Positions 49,785 through 59,910 are shown, counted from the first letter of the stretch. The stretch is 64,000 bases of DNA from Deltaproteobacteria bacterium (GCA_016875165.1 VGSF01000017.1:1-64000); one strand, 5' to 3'. A program made the numbers and translations. Notes: generated by a model not told the origin, from the sequence alone.

Positions 49785-51077
49785 ATGGCTAATAAAAAAA
49801 AAGACTATGCGATCTTCTACGGCTGGTACATTGCTTTCGTCGGTACGATTGCCTATGCCCTGGGTTATGGAGCGCGCTATTCCTTCTCGGTTATTTTTCC
49901 CTCCCTCCTGGAAGAGTTCAAATGGCCAAGGGATCTCACGGCCACCATGCTCTCCGTTCATATCCTCGTTTATGGCTTTACCGCTCCCCTGACCGGCTAT
50001 CTGGTCGATCGCACCGGCCCCCGGAGAACAATGGTGCTTGGAGCCGTCTTGTTATCCCTCGGTTTAATCCTATCCTGCTTTGGAAATGAATTCTGGCACT
50101 TTTGGATCAGTTTCGGGCTGCTCGCCGGAACGGGCCTCTGCCTCATGGGATCGGTTCCCTTTACCACAGTCATCCGGAATTGGTTCGAAAAAAAGCGGGG
50201 CCTGGCCTTCTCCCTCATCTTTGCTGGCTCCGGAGGGGCTTTTGCCTTTTATCCGGTGATCGCCTGGCTGATCGAGCGCAGCGGATGGCGCAATACTTTC
50301 TTAATTGAAGGTTTCATCCTCGGCGGAGTGATGATCCCTCTGGTTATTCTCATCGTGCGCTACCACCCTCGAGATAAAGGCCTCTTCCGCGATGGCCTGG
50401 CCGGAGGGCAAGAAAGTTTTTCCGCTCCGTTAAAAAGCGACCTTAAGATTATGGACCACGAATGGGCGGCGGTGGATTGGACTTTTGCCAAAGCCATCAA
50501 AACCAGCCGCTTCTGGCTGCTGGCCCTGACCACCTTTTCCATGTGGGGAATCATGCAGCACATTTTAGTGGCCCATCAGGTTGCTTTTGCCATCGATGTC
50601 GGTTACTCCAAAATTTTTGCTTCTTTTGTCTTGTCCTTATCCGGAATTATGTTTGCAGTTGGATCCCTGGCCAGCCTGATCTCTGACCGGATCGGACGGG
50701 AAATTACCATAACCATCGGTTCGGTGATCGGAATTTCCGGCATCATCGTTCTGACCATGATTCATGACGCCTCCCGCCCCTGGATGCTCTATTACTATGC
50801 CATAAGCATGGGCGTGTCCAACGGTCTCTGCGCCCCTACCATCGCAGCTTCCGTAACGGATATTTTTCAAGGACCCAGGGTGGGCTTTACCATCGGGGCC
50901 ATCTGGGTTGGGTTCGCTTTCGGGGGGGCTATAGGACCGTGGCTGGGGGGATGGCTTTTCGAGCTTACCGGGAATTATCACTTAGCTTTCATCGTGGCCA
51001 TTATTCTCTTTGCCGTGGCCTGCCTGGCCATCTGGCTGGCTGCTCCGCGGAAAGTGCGGGCCCGTCCCCGGTTTTAA
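49785..51077 (+). CDS. MFS transporter, OFA/monocarboxylate-type
   Basis: 430 residues with twelve membrane segments and a central hydrophilic loop. Motif DRTGPRRTM lies between helices 2 and 3 (a DxxGRR variant). GWYIAFVGTIAYALGYGARY and EEFKWPRDLTATM near the N-terminus are typical of the oxalate/formate antiporter and monocarboxylate (MCT) branch. It probably moves a small carboxylate. ATG 49785 is preferred over an upstream TTG four codons earlier. Six bases after the stop begins a family A repeat. Confidence 0.88.
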   Translation: MANKKKDYAIFYGWYIAFVGTIAYALGYGARYSFSVIFPSLLEEFKWPRDLTATMLSVHILVYGFTAPLTGYLVDRTGPRRTMVLGAVLLSLGLILSCFGNEFWHFWISFGLLAGTGLCLMGSVPFTTVIRNWFEKKRGLAFSLIFAGSGGAFAFYPVIAWLIERSGWRNTFLIEGFILGGVMIPLVILIVRYHPRDKGLFRDGLAGGQESFSAPLKSDLKIMDHEWAAVDWTFAKAIKTSRFWLLALTTFSMWGIMQHILVAHQVAFAIDVGYSKIFASFVLSLSGIMFAVGSLASLISDRIGREITITIGSVIGISGIIVLTMIHDASRPWMLYYYAISMGVSNGLCAPTIAASVTDIFQGPRVGFTIGAIWVGFAFGGAIGPWLGGWLFELTGNYHLAFIVAIILFAVACLAIWLAAPRKVRARPRF

Positions 51078-51083
51078 CAAAAT

Positions 51084-51264
51084 TGATGGCTTGGTGAAAA
51101 GTCCAAAAGTCCCTTTCCCCGTCATTCCGGCCCCGTATCAAGTACGGGGTAAACTCCAGCCGGAATCCAGCTATTTAAAGTAGTTATCAAACCTCTGGAC
51201 TCCGGTTTACACCTGTCTGCCAGGCACAGGCAGGCCGGAGTGACGACTTTTTACGAGATCATCA
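51084..51264 (+). repeat. family A element, copy 4
   Basis: 181 bp. Ends TGATGGCTTGGTGAAAAGTC and GACTTTTTACGAGATCATCA. Inner GTCATTCCGGCCCCGTATC with GGAATCCAG and CCTGTCTGCCAGGCACAGG. It starts 6 bp after the MFS stop codon. Confidence 0.75.
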
Positions 51265-51317
51265 AAATTGGTTCATCTCCAAATTAGTTGATCAAATTTT
51301 TAATGAAGGCCTGCCAA

Positions 51318-51513
51318 GGGCCCGGAAGGAAAGGCAGATTGCGCCGCAAGCATCGGCGGGATATCCACTTTTCATAAACCCAGAGCTTCCCTTCCGCAAA
51401 GCGCAGCGGGGGCGGGGAAACAAAGCTTCGAAGAAATTGCAGCCTCCCCCGCCAAAGTTTAGGAGAGGCATGTGCCTCATGATTGCAAGCAATATGACTT
51501 TCCTTCCGGGCCC
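51318..51513. repeat. palindromic element with 16-bp perfect terminal inverted repeat
   Basis: GGGCCCGGAAGGAAAG (51318-51333) and CTTTCCTTCCGGGCCC (51498-51513) are perfect inverses 164 bp apart. The interior is GC-rich, with CCGCAAGCATCGGCGGGAT and GCGCAGCGGGGGCGGG. No similarity to the other families was noticed. Confidence 0.75.
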
Positions 51514-51557
51514 CTGAAAGCACTGTCCATTTTAAATATGCCAGCTCTTTGGCCCTC

Positions 51558-51692
51558 AACTAATACCGACGCATTAAATAACCTGTCATTGCGAGGAGTG
51601 GAACGACGAAGCAATCTCATGAAGAATGAGATTGCCGCGCCCCTTGGGCTCGCAATGACTTATAAAGATATTTATTACGCTCGTATTAATTT
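51558..51692 (-). repeat. family E element, copy 3 (inverted)
   Basis: Opposite orientation to copies at 42287 and 43337: CAACTAATACCGACGCATTA on the left and TTTATTACGCTCGTATTAAT on the right, with GCGAGGAGTGGAACGACGAA inside. Sequence agrees with copy 1 almost base for base. Confidence 0.8.
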
Positions 51693-51720
51693 GGAGATGA
51701 CCCACAAAATTATTCCTCAC

Positions 51721-52374
51721 TCACTTCAAAAGTCCCACTGAAAAGGCCAGGGAAAATTGCCCTAAATAATATAACGGCAATCCCATGAACCGATTGGTAT
51801 ATTCCTCTTTGATAAATCTATCCCGGGCCACAAATATGTCTGAAAAGTAAAAACTCAAAGCGCCCGCCAGGATGAGCGCCCTTCCGGTGAAGGGAACGGC
51901 GGATTTCCAGAATACCGCCCAGGCTCCGAAAACCATTGCCGTGATAACAAGCATATAAACCATCACGGGCAAAAGCATGCTTTTTAAATATGGGCGAAGC
52001 CAGATAAAAATAAATAAGCTGATGCCCAAAATGACCAGGGCTCCCGGTGAAATCCATTGCGGGAGTGCTGTAAGAACCGCAAAACCAAAAATATAAAAAA
52101 CATGTCCCAGCAAAAACGCTACCAGGCCCATTTTGAAAGTTTTTTCCCCGGGCAGAGCCAGACAAACATCGCCAATCAGGCATAATACCAGGCCAATCAG
52201 AAGGTAATAAAAATAGGTTTGAACCGGGTGGGGCTGGAGAAGCGCAATAACAACAAAAAGGGAGGAAAGGATCGTTTTGTTGATTAAAAGGGATTTTTCC
52301 TTCTTCTTTTTTTCATGATAAAGAAGACCAACCAGCAAAAGGCAACCGCCAATGATGATGAATACATTAATCAT
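51721..52374 (-). CDS. lysoplasmalogenase-family membrane protein (YhhN/TMEM86)
   Basis: 217 residues with seven to eight membrane segments. GDVCLALPGEKTFKMGLVAF, then LLGHVFYIF, is the YhhN/TMEM86 signature, and SDIFVARDRFI lies near the C-terminus. Animal TMEM86B hydrolyses lysoplasmalogens; bacterial members are mostly untested. Anaerobes often make plasmalogens, which fits. It stands between repeat-filled gaps, monocistronic, minus strand. No Shine-Dalgarno is evident. Confidence 0.82.
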   Translation of the reverse strand: MINVFIIIGGCLLLVGLLYHEKKKKEKSLLINKTILSSLFVVIALLQPHPVQTYFYYLLIGLVLCLIGDVCLALPGEKTFKMGLVAFLLGHVFYIFGFAVLTALPQWISPGALVILGISLFIFIWLRPYLKSMLLPVMVYMLVITAMVFGAWAVFWKSAVPFTGRALILAGALSFYFSDIFVARDRFIKEEYTNRFMGLPLYYLGQFSLAFSVGLLK

Positions 52375-52473
52375 GAAGGGTTATGGGTTCATTCTTAAAA
52401 ACCATTGCAAATCTTCTTAAGCAGGATTAAAGAACCCGCCCGAAGCCTTCCAGTCGGCATTTTTTATTTCTTG

Positions 52474-52737
52474 TAACAGTTTAGCAATTTGAAAAAATGG
52501 TATAAAAGCCTTTGTTGAGGGCCGGGGGGTAGAGCGGAACGCGCCGGAAGCATCGGTTGGGGTTTCGCTTGGCCACGAGGACAGAAGATCTTTTCCTCCG
52601 GAGGAGGCGGGGGTTCTTGCCCGCCCCATATGCGGAGATATAAGCGCCTTATGATTCCAAGCGTTCCGCTCTGGCCCCCGGCCCCTGGAATCCCTTGGCC
52701 TTTACAACACACCTTTTTTCAAAGAGCTAAAGTGTTA
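52474..52737 (-). repeat. family B element, copy 4 (abuts S1 gene stop codon)
   Basis: 264 bp: TAACAGTTTAGCAATTTGAA and TTTTTTCAAAGAGCTAAAGT with GTTA at the end. It ends one base before the TAG of the S1 gene (52738-52740). The core GGGCCGGGGGGTAGAGCGGA matches copies 3 and 5. Confidence 0.75.
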
Positions 52738-54186
52738 CTATTTCTTCAACTTCTGGAATATCTCCCCCAGGGTGCCGAGCTTCTCGACCTTCTCTTCTTT
52801 TGTGAGAAACTTCTGGAATTCTTGCCGGTCTTCCTTTTCCTTCATAACCTTCTGGGAAAGCTGGATGCGCCCTTTTTCATCTATGGCCACGATTTCCACC
52901 TGAATCTCTTTCCCTTTGGGGAGCCTCCTTTTCACGTCCCCTTTGTCAGAGTGAATTAACTCCTCCATGGGAAGCAGCCCCCTTACCTCCATTCCGAGCT
53001 GTGGAAGCTTTATAAAAAGGCCATAGGGCTTTTGATCCTCTACGATCCCCTTGAGGACCTGGCCGACTTCGAGACGCACTTCCCCTTCCTGCCCGGCCAT
53101 CTGTTGCTTTATGGCCGCATCTTTGATGGAAAGGGATATCCGGCGTTTTTCCTCGTCTATTTTCAGGACCAGCACATCCACCCGGTCTCCTTCTTTAAGA
53201 AGCCTGCTCGGATGGCGAACTCGCTGATAGCTTATTTCGGAGACATGAACCAGGCCGTCCAGACCCGGGGCCACTTCCACAAAAGCTCCATAATCAGTAA
53301 GGCGCGAGACTGTTCCGGAAATCACCTCCCCTTCCTTGAACGTAAAACCCTTATCCCAGGCTTCAGGCTCCAAAGCCTTCATCGAAAGGGCAATCTTCTG
53401 GCGGCCATTCTTTTCCGGCTCAATCTTCAGAATCTTAACCCTGACCACCTGGCCCGGGGCAAGGATCTCGGAAGGATGTTTGACCCTAGCGCGGGTTAGC
53501 TCAGATACATGCACCATTCCTTCGACTCCGCCGATGTCCACAAAGGCGCCGAAATCGGTAACTCTGGTAACCTGACCCTCAATATCCAGGTCGGGTTTGA
53601 GTAAGGCCATTGTCTCTTGGGCCTTCTTCTCTTGTTCTTCCTGAAGGAGGACGCGCCGGGACACGATAATATTTTTCCCCTTCTCCTTCATTTCTATGAT
53701 GCGGAACTGGTACCTGGCTCCGACATGCTCTTCGGGTTTTTCGCAATATTGCAGGCCAATCTGGCTAAGCGGACAAAAAGCCCTCATCCCGGAAATTTCT
53801 ACTTCAAACCCCCCTTTGTTCACAGCCGCCACCCTTCCCTCCACCGGCATTTGATTTTGCTGCGCCTCGCGCAGCAAAATCACAGCCTCGGCTCCATGAA
53901 CCTTCATCGCCTTGCTGAGATGAATTCCTCCCCGAAGAGAGGCCACCCTCAGGTTAACCCGATCTCCTTCTTTAACATTCAGGTTTCCGTCTTTGTCCCG
54001 GAATTCTTCTATGTCCGCAAAGCCCTCGCTTTTGCCCCCCAAATCAACGAAGACCGTCTCCTTGCCGACTTTCACCACAATCCCGGAAACGGTGCTTCCG
54101 GGAGCGAATCCTCTACTCGGACTCTGGTTGCTGCTTTCAAAAAGTTCGGCAAAGCTAACTTCTTCTTCACTCTCAATTTCTGCCAT
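52738..54186 (-). CDS. S1 RNA-binding domain protein, five domains (RpsA-like)
   Basis: 482 residues made of five consecutive S1 (OB-fold) domains at about 28-100, 113-180, 208-276, 288-358 and 376-448. The central two are the most canonical (TDFGAFVDIGGVEGMVHVSE, TDYGAFVEVAPGLDGLVHVS). The usual proteobacterial ribosomal protein S1 has six. This may be a shortened S1 or a paralogue involved in translation of structured mRNAs. The acidic N-terminus (MAEIESEEEVSFAELFE) fits the ribosome-binding side. A repeat element touches its stop codon. Confidence 0.85.
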   Translation of the reverse strand: MAEIESEEEVSFAELFESSNQSPSRGFAPGSTVSGIVVKVGKETVFVDLGGKSEGFADIEEFRDKDGNLNVKEGDRVNLRVASLRGGIHLSKAMKVHGAEAVILLREAQQNQMPVEGRVAAVNKGGFEVEISGMRAFCPLSQIGLQYCEKPEEHVGARYQFRIIEMKEKGKNIIVSRRVLLQEEQEKKAQETMALLKPDLDIEGQVTRVTDFGAFVDIGGVEGMVHVSELTRARVKHPSEILAPGQVVRVKILKIEPEKNGRQKIALSMKALEPEAWDKGFTFKEGEVISGTVSRLTDYGAFVEVAPGLDGLVHVSEISYQRVRHPSRLLKEGDRVDVLVLKIDEEKRRISLSIKDAAIKQQMAGQEGEVRLEVGQVLKGIVEDQKPYGLFIKLPQLGMEVRGLLPMEELIHSDKGDVKRRLPKGKEIQVEIVAIDEKGRIQLSQKVMKEKEDRQEFQKFLTKEEKVEKLGTLGEIFQKLKK

Positions 54187-54303
54187 AAAAACATTACCTC
54201 TCGCTTAAAATCTTTTCTTAGAATACCACAAGAATATTGAAACTCAACTTAAATCCTTTCCCGCCCCTTCCTAAAAATATTTCCGATCATCTCCACACAA
54301 TGG

Positions 54304-54494
54304 TGATGATCTCGTAAAAAGCAGTCATAACTATGGTTTCGTAAAAAGCTCTCCCGCCGAGGCGGGACAAAGCGCGCAATCCCGCTCATAGCGGGACTGA
54401 GGAGGGAGGCGTACTTACAAGACACGCCGCAACGACGAAGGTGAAGCGCAATCCTGCTCGGAGCAGGACAGATGGACTTTTTACGAAACCATCA
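54304..54494. repeat. family A element, copy 5 (composite)
   Basis: 191 bp: TGATGATCTCGTAAAAAGCA and GACTTTTTACGAAACCATCA at the ends, with a second internal TATGGTTTCGTAAAAAGC left end at 54332. The inner region has CCCGCCGAGGCGGG and ATCCTGCTCGGAGCAGGA hairpins. The remaining 300 bp up to 54793 hold AT-rich sequence with no gene seen. Confidence 0.7.
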
Positions 54495-54793
54495 ATGGTG
54501 AAAGGCAAAAAGAAGATGTTATTACGCTAACAATTCAGCGTTCTGATCCGCCCCATGCGGCTTAAAAACCCATCTCCACCCCATTTTGGCAAAGGAAGAA
54601 AAAAATTTTATGAGAATCATTGCCAGCATTTTTAAAGGCGAAAACTTGCATTTTATCGTCAAATTTAGTAGGTTGAAGACGCAAAGAAAAAAGCCATAAG
54701 GGGCAAGGCGTAAGGGAAAATAGCTCATGGCTCAAAGTAAAAGCTTAAAATCGGAAGGCGGCAAGCGCAATAGCTAAAAGGGGAAACAACGGT

Positions 54794-56221
54794 ATGGAAA
54801 ATTTAAATGACCATTTTCTACATAAATTTCTCTATCCTGATAGCGTGGCCATAGTAGGGGCTTCGCGGAATCCTTTTCGGGCTAATTACCATCTTGTGGC
54901 CAATCTGGTGAATCTTGGTTTCCGGGGTAAGATTTATCCGGTCAATCCGGAAGCGGATGAGATTCTGGGATTGAAAACCTATCCATCCCTGAAGGATATA
55001 GATGGTCCTGTTGATCTTGCCGTGGTGGCGGTCCCTTACACCCTGACCCTCAGCCTTCTTAGGGATTGCCATAAAAAAGGAATCAAAAGAGTTATCATCG
55101 TGGCCGGTGGTTTTTCCGAGACCGGAGAAGAAGGCCGGAAGGTTCAGATGGAAATGGCCAACCTCCTCAGAGAAAATGGCGTCAGGGCTATCGGCCCTAA
55201 CGCCTTGAGCCCGATCAACGCCCCAATAAACTTGGCCATCAGCTTCCATCCTATCGAAAAGATAAAGCCCGGCGGTCTTTCTTTGATCTTCCAATCCGGT
55301 CTTTATGAACCGAGGATTGACTGGCTCTTTTCAGACTTCAATCTCCACCTCAATAAACTCATCGACCTGGGCAATAAAATGGATGTCAATGAGGTGGACG
55401 CTCTTCGTTACCTGGCGGAGGATCCTGAGACCCGGGTCATCGGCATTCATCTGGAAAGCGTTGAGGGAAACGGAAGGGAGTTTTTAGGGCTCATTAGGGA
55501 GATTTCCCGGCGCAAGCATGTCATTGTCCTCAAATCCGGGCGCACCGAAGCCGGGGCCAAGGCGGCAGCTTCACATACCGGGGTCATCGTCCAGGGGAAT
55601 GACATCATTTTTGACGCGGCGTTGAGGCAGTGCGGGGCCATCCGCGCCCAGAATATCGAGGAGTTTTTCGATCTGGCCCGGGGCTTGGAGCGTTTTGGCT
55701 CACTCTTTTTGAAAGGAAATCGCCTGGCCATTGCTACGCTTCCGGGCGGAGAAGCGGTGATTGCTACAGACCTTTTCCACCAGGAAGGTTTTTCTGTAAC
55801 CCCATTGCAAGCGGAGACGAGAATAAAGCTGAAACCCATTTTCCCTCCCTGGGAGATTTCTGGCAATCCCTTTGACCTGGGTGTTTCCCTGCAGTTTCAT
55901 GACCCCCGAAAAGTTTACATTACCCTTCTGGAATCGATTGTGGCAGATCCAAATGTGGACGCGATAGCCGTGCAGCTCCCTCCACGGGCGACGAGCATAC
56001 CCCGGGAGTTTTTTCAAATATTTCCTCAATCCCTCAAGGCCGGGAAACCAATCGCCCTCTGGCTCGCCGGAACTCCTTCCGGAAGGTCAGAAGTGCTTGA
56101 GTGGCTGGAAGAGCAATACGTCCCTGTTTTCTCCTCCCCCGAAAAAACTATTAAAGCTTTTTCCGCCCTGTACCGCTCCAGCCGATTTAAAAACGCCGAG
56201 AGTATGGCGCACAGCGCATAG
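54794..56221 (+). CDS. CoA-binding, ADP-forming acyl-CoA synthetase alpha-type protein
   Basis: 475 residues covering the CoA-binding (LYPDSVAIVGASRNP), succinyl-CoA-synthetase-like and domain-5 parts. The phosphorylatable His261 is in KAAASHTGVIVQGND. The domain order matches the alpha part of ADP-forming acetate-CoA ligases (AcdA). The ATP-grasp beta half is not encoded here. Deviations from the consensus: FQSG for SQSG and GPNALSPINAP for GPNTxG, so the active site is altered. A role in conserving energy from acyl-CoAs made by the ferredoxin oxidoreductases is possible. SD AAGGGGAAA. Confidence 0.8.
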   Translation: MENLNDHFLHKFLYPDSVAIVGASRNPFRANYHLVANLVNLGFRGKIYPVNPEADEILGLKTYPSLKDIDGPVDLAVVAVPYTLTLSLLRDCHKKGIKRVIIVAGGFSETGEEGRKVQMEMANLLRENGVRAIGPNALSPINAPINLAISFHPIEKIKPGGLSLIFQSGLYEPRIDWLFSDFNLHLNKLIDLGNKMDVNEVDALRYLAEDPETRVIGIHLESVEGNGREFLGLIREISRRKHVIVLKSGRTEAGAKAAASHTGVIVQGNDIIFDAALRQCGAIRAQNIEEFFDLARGLERFGSLFLKGNRLAIATLPGGEAVIATDLFHQEGFSVTPLQAETRIKLKPIFPPWEISGNPFDLGVSLQFHDPRKVYITLLESIVADPNVDAIAVQLPPRATSIPREFFQIFPQSLKAGKPIALWLAGTPSGRSEVLEWLEEQYVPVFSSPEKTIKAFSALYRSSRFKNAESMAHSA

Positions 56222-56315
56222 CGTATCTCGCCTCGCCCCTTACGCCCTTTGCCTTGCACCTTTCGTCTTTTTTATTTTTTACCCCCTGCGCCGTGCGCCT
56301 TTTGCCCTTTGCCAT

Positions 56316-59300
56316 TCACCTATTTTTATCCAACACCTCCCTGACTTTATCTACCAATTTCTCCATTGAAAAAGGTTTCTGGAGAAAATTAACCCCCTCT
56401 TCCAATACCCCATGACGCACGACCGCATCATCCGTATAACCCGACATATACAAAACCTTCGCCTCCGGATGCAAAAGCAATAAACGCTCTTTCAACTCCC
56501 GCCCACTCATCACCGGCATCACCACATCCGTCACCAACAAATGAACCATCCCCTGATGCTTCTCACAGAGAATTAGCGCCTCCTCCCCATTGGACGCCTC
56601 CAAAACCTTATACCCCTGCCTCTTCAATATCTGCACCACCAAACTCCGCACATCCCCCTCATCCTCCGCCACTAAAACCGTCTCCCCGCCACGAGGAAGC
56701 TCCCTTTTTATTTGCTTCTCCGTCTCCTCCTCCAGCGGCTCATCCACTCGGGGAAGATAAACCTTAAAGGTCGCCCCTTTCCCCAACTCACTATAAACCC
56801 AAACATTCCCGCCGCTCTGTTTCACGATCCCGTAAACCGTCGATAACCCCAACCCCGTCCCCATCCCCTTTTCCTTGGTTGTAAAAAAAGGCTCAAAGAT
56901 TCTCCCCTTAACCTCCGGGGTCATCCCCACGCCTGTATCACTTACCGAAACCCGCACATACCTACCCGGCTTCGCCCCCACATGATTATGCACATACTTT
57001 TCATCTATCTCCACATTGGCCGTCTCAATGGTAAGCTTTCCCCCTCTGGGCATGGCATCCCGGGAATTTATCACCAAATTAAGAATCACCTGCTCCATCT
57101 GCCCGGGATCTACCTTCACCCTCCCCAAATCCTCAGCCAACACACTAACCAGCTCGATGTCCTCTCCAATCAGTCGGTGGAACATCTTTTCCATATCTCT
57201 CAAAAGATTATTCAATTCAATCACCTTCATCTCCATGATCTGACGGCGGCTGAAGGCCAATAACTGGCGGGTAAGGTTTGCTGACTGCTGGGTGGCTTTA
57301 TCGATTATTTCGAACGTTTGTCTCAGGGGGTCCCCTTCTTTGAGTTCTAATAGGGCAAGTTGAGCGGAAGTTTTGATGAGGGTTAGGGCATTGTTGAAGT
57401 CATGAGCTATACCCCCGGCCAACTGACCGATGGCCTCAATCTTCTGGGACTGGCGTAACTGCTCCTGGAGAGCCTTCATCTCCTCCTCTGCCTGACTGCG
57501 CTCGGTGATGTCGCGGACAATGCCCCGGAACCCCATTCGGTTACCCGAGGAATCTTTTATCAATGATACAGACGCCTCATTGTATCTTTTCGCTCCATCT
57601 TTTCTTATAATCTCCCAATCGGATATCCTGGTAGATTGTCCTGTTCGATAAACTCTGTTGAAGATTTGGTACAATTTTTTGGCATTTTCCGGGTCGGCGT
57701 ACTGCCGATTATTCATGCCCATCATTTCCTCTTTCGAATATCCCAATATTCGGCACAACGAATCATTGAAGAATGTAAAGTTACCGGCGATGTCCACCTC
57801 GTAGTAGCCATCCTCAATGCTCTCCAGAATGGTTCGATATCGTTCCTCTGATTCCCGCAGAGCCTCCTCAGATCTTTTATGTCCGGCAAAAAGTTGAGCA
57901 TTGAAAATGGCGCCAGCAATCTCGTTGCCCACCCTTTCGGCAATTTTCAGATCTGCCTCTGAGTAAGCATTCGCTTTAATTGACTGGATATTCAGAACTC
58001 CGATCACGTCATTTTTCGAAATTAATGGGGCCATTATCATTGATCGGAATCCGCTATCGTAAATGGGTATTAGCCCCGGAAATTGTCTTAGTATTTCTTC
58101 CCAATTTTCATCGTGAATCAGCAAGCTTAAGCCTGTGTTAAAGATTTTTTCCGTGCCAGTGCCCGCCAGGGGGATGACATCCCCTACCCTGCGGCCAGAC
58201 ACTTGAGGACCCCAAACATAAGAAATTTTAAAAGTCCGGCTCTCCGTATCAATTGTGTTTATGGCAATCCGGTCTAAATTGACGAGTTTTTTCATTTCTT
58301 CGGCAAACCGCTCATAAACCTCCTCGATGTCGAGCGTAGCACTGACAATTCGCCCGATCTCGGCCATGACCGCATTTTCCTGGGCCAGCCGTCTTGCCTC
58401 CTTCTCACTCTTGCGCAAAGCTTCCTCTGCCTGCTTGCCCTCTGAGAAAAGTTGGGCATTGGCAATGGCCCCGGAAATCTGGAACCCGATGCTTTCGCCA
58501 AGTCTTAAGTCTTTATCCGAATAAGCATTAGGCTTTTTTGATGAGAAACCAAGGACCCCGATAACCTGATCTCTCGAGAAAAGGGGAACGAGTAAGAAGG
58601 ACTGTAAACCAACTTGAATAAAGGGTGTGAGACCCGGAAATTTATCGGTAACCTCTGCTGGGCTTTTCCCCTGAACGAGTAGGCTTGAACGCGTCCGGAG
58701 TATTTCCGCTGTTATCGTCCCGGCCGTCAACGGCATCGTATCTCCCAATCTGCGGCCGGGAACATCGATTCCCTTGCTGTAGCGAAAATTGATAGTATTA
58801 TCCTCATGGCTAATGATCCCAACCGTAATCTCATCAAAGGAGATAATATTCCTAACTTCCTCGGCGAATCGCTCATACGCTTCCTCAATGTCAAGCGTTG
58901 AGCTGACGATTCGTCCGATCTCCGCTATGGCTGCATTCTCTTGGGCCAGCCGTCTTGCCTCCTCTTCACTCTTGCGCAACGCTTCTTCTGCCTGCTTATG
59001 TTCGGTAATGTCATGAACAATACCCTGATATCCCAAAATACTCCCATCTTTGGCATACCTCACCGTCGCCGTGAGCCAGCAATCTATCTCCTGCCCGTCC
59101 TTTTTTCGAAACTTTACCTCATAATCTTTCAAAGCTCCCTCTTGCTCAATCTTCTGCTGAAACTTTCGCCGGCCTTCGTCATCAACATAGACCATTGAGA
59201 TGTCGAGTTCCAACATCTCCTCTCTTGTATAACCAAAAAGGTTTACCATGGATCGATTAACATCAATGAACTTTCCGCTCCTGGTAGAAATGTAGATGGC

Positions 59301-59897
59301 GTCTCCGGACTGCTCGAAAAGGGTGCGGTATTTTTCTTCGCTCTCCTGCAACGATTCCTCCGCTCTCTTCCGCTCACTCACATTTCGCACCATGGCCTGA
59401 AGGAATCTTTTCCCCGATAAATCTATAAACTGCAGGCTCACCTCCGCATCAAAAGGAGTGCCGTCATAGCGGCAGTGTTTCCATTCAAAAAATTGCGGTT
59501 CGCCATTTAGGGCGGCTTTAATCTTGGAAATGGCCTTTTTCGTGGAATCCTGCCCATCCGGTTGTTTCGCCGGTGAAAATTTATAGGGGGGCTGGCCAAT
59601 GATTTGTTCCCTTGTACACCCGAACATTTCCAGAGTTTTTCGGTTACAGTCAATAAACCGGTCCTCCTCCATCAAAAAAATGGCGTCGTTGGCATTCTCA
59701 AATAATGTCCGGAACTTTAATTCGCTATCCCGCAGTGCCTCCTGCGCTTGATCAACCGCATTTATACCGTGGAGCATTTCCAAATCAGGGCTGATTCCGC
59801 CTTCCCTTTTAATATCTTTTTCTTTAACCCTTCCACTCATTTTCCTTTTTGGGGATTTAAGGCGATCCATTCTTTGCCTCCAGGACTTGATGGCCAT
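56316..59897 (-). CDS. hybrid sensor histidine kinase (PAS-PAS-GAF-GAF-PAS-HisKA-HATPase-REC)
   Basis: 1193 residues, no membrane segments, so a cytoplasmic sensor. PAS domains at about 60-185, 186-310 and 690-815, and GAF domains at about 335-490 and 520-680. The HisKA phospho-acceptor is His832 (GIAHDFNN). The ATPase N box is NLVINSRDAM, with G boxes DTGVGM and GTGLGLSTVYGI. The receiver Asp is 1124 (LLVTDVVMP), with Lys in LQKPFSM. The RRLAQENA-AEIGRIVS-TLDIEE linker before each GAF domain is repeated, also in the sensor at 60720. Probably a redox or small-ligand sensor. Output partner not encoded nearby. Confidence 0.93.
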   Translation of the reverse strand: MAIKSWRQRMDRLKSPKRKMSGRVKEKDIKREGGISPDLEMLHGINAVDQAQEALRDSELKFRTLFENANDAIFLMEEDRFIDCNRKTLEMFGCTREQIIGQPPYKFSPAKQPDGQDSTKKAISKIKAALNGEPQFFEWKHCRYDGTPFDAEVSLQFIDLSGKRFLQAMVRNVSERKRAEESLQESEEKYRTLFEQSGDAIYISTRSGKFIDVNRSMVNLFGYTREEMLELDISMVYVDDEGRRKFQQKIEQEGALKDYEVKFRKKDGQEIDCWLTATVRYAKDGSILGYQGIVHDITEHKQAEEALRKSEEEARRLAQENAAIAEIGRIVSSTLDIEEAYERFAEEVRNIISFDEITVGIISHEDNTINFRYSKGIDVPGRRLGDTMPLTAGTITAEILRTRSSLLVQGKSPAEVTDKFPGLTPFIQVGLQSFLLVPLFSRDQVIGVLGFSSKKPNAYSDKDLRLGESIGFQISGAIANAQLFSEGKQAEEALRKSEKEARRLAQENAVMAEIGRIVSATLDIEEVYERFAEEMKKLVNLDRIAINTIDTESRTFKISYVWGPQVSGRRVGDVIPLAGTGTEKIFNTGLSLLIHDENWEEILRQFPGLIPIYDSGFRSMIMAPLISKNDVIGVLNIQSIKANAYSEADLKIAERVGNEIAGAIFNAQLFAGHKRSEEALRESEERYRTILESIEDGYYEVDIAGNFTFFNDSLCRILGYSKEEMMGMNNRQYADPENAKKLYQIFNRVYRTGQSTRISDWEIIRKDGAKRYNEASVSLIKDSSGNRMGFRGIVRDITERSQAEEEMKALQEQLRQSQKIEAIGQLAGGIAHDFNNALTLIKTSAQLALLELKEGDPLRQTFEIIDKATQQSANLTRQLLAFSRRQIMEMKVIELNNLLRDMEKMFHRLIGEDIELVSVLAEDLGRVKVDPGQMEQVILNLVINSRDAMPRGGKLTIETANVEIDEKYVHNHVGAKPGRYVRVSVSDTGVGMTPEVKGRIFEPFFTTKEKGMGTGLGLSTVYGIVKQSGGNVWVYSELGKGATFKVYLPRVDEPLEEETEKQIKRELPRGGETVLVAEDEGDVRSLVVQILKRQGYKVLEASNGEEALILCEKHQGMVHLLVTDVVMPVMSGRELKERLLLLHPEAKVLYMSGYTDDAVVRHGVLEEGVNFLQKPFSMEKLVDKVREVLDKNR

Positions 59898-59910
59898 TAA
59901 ATTAACTGTT

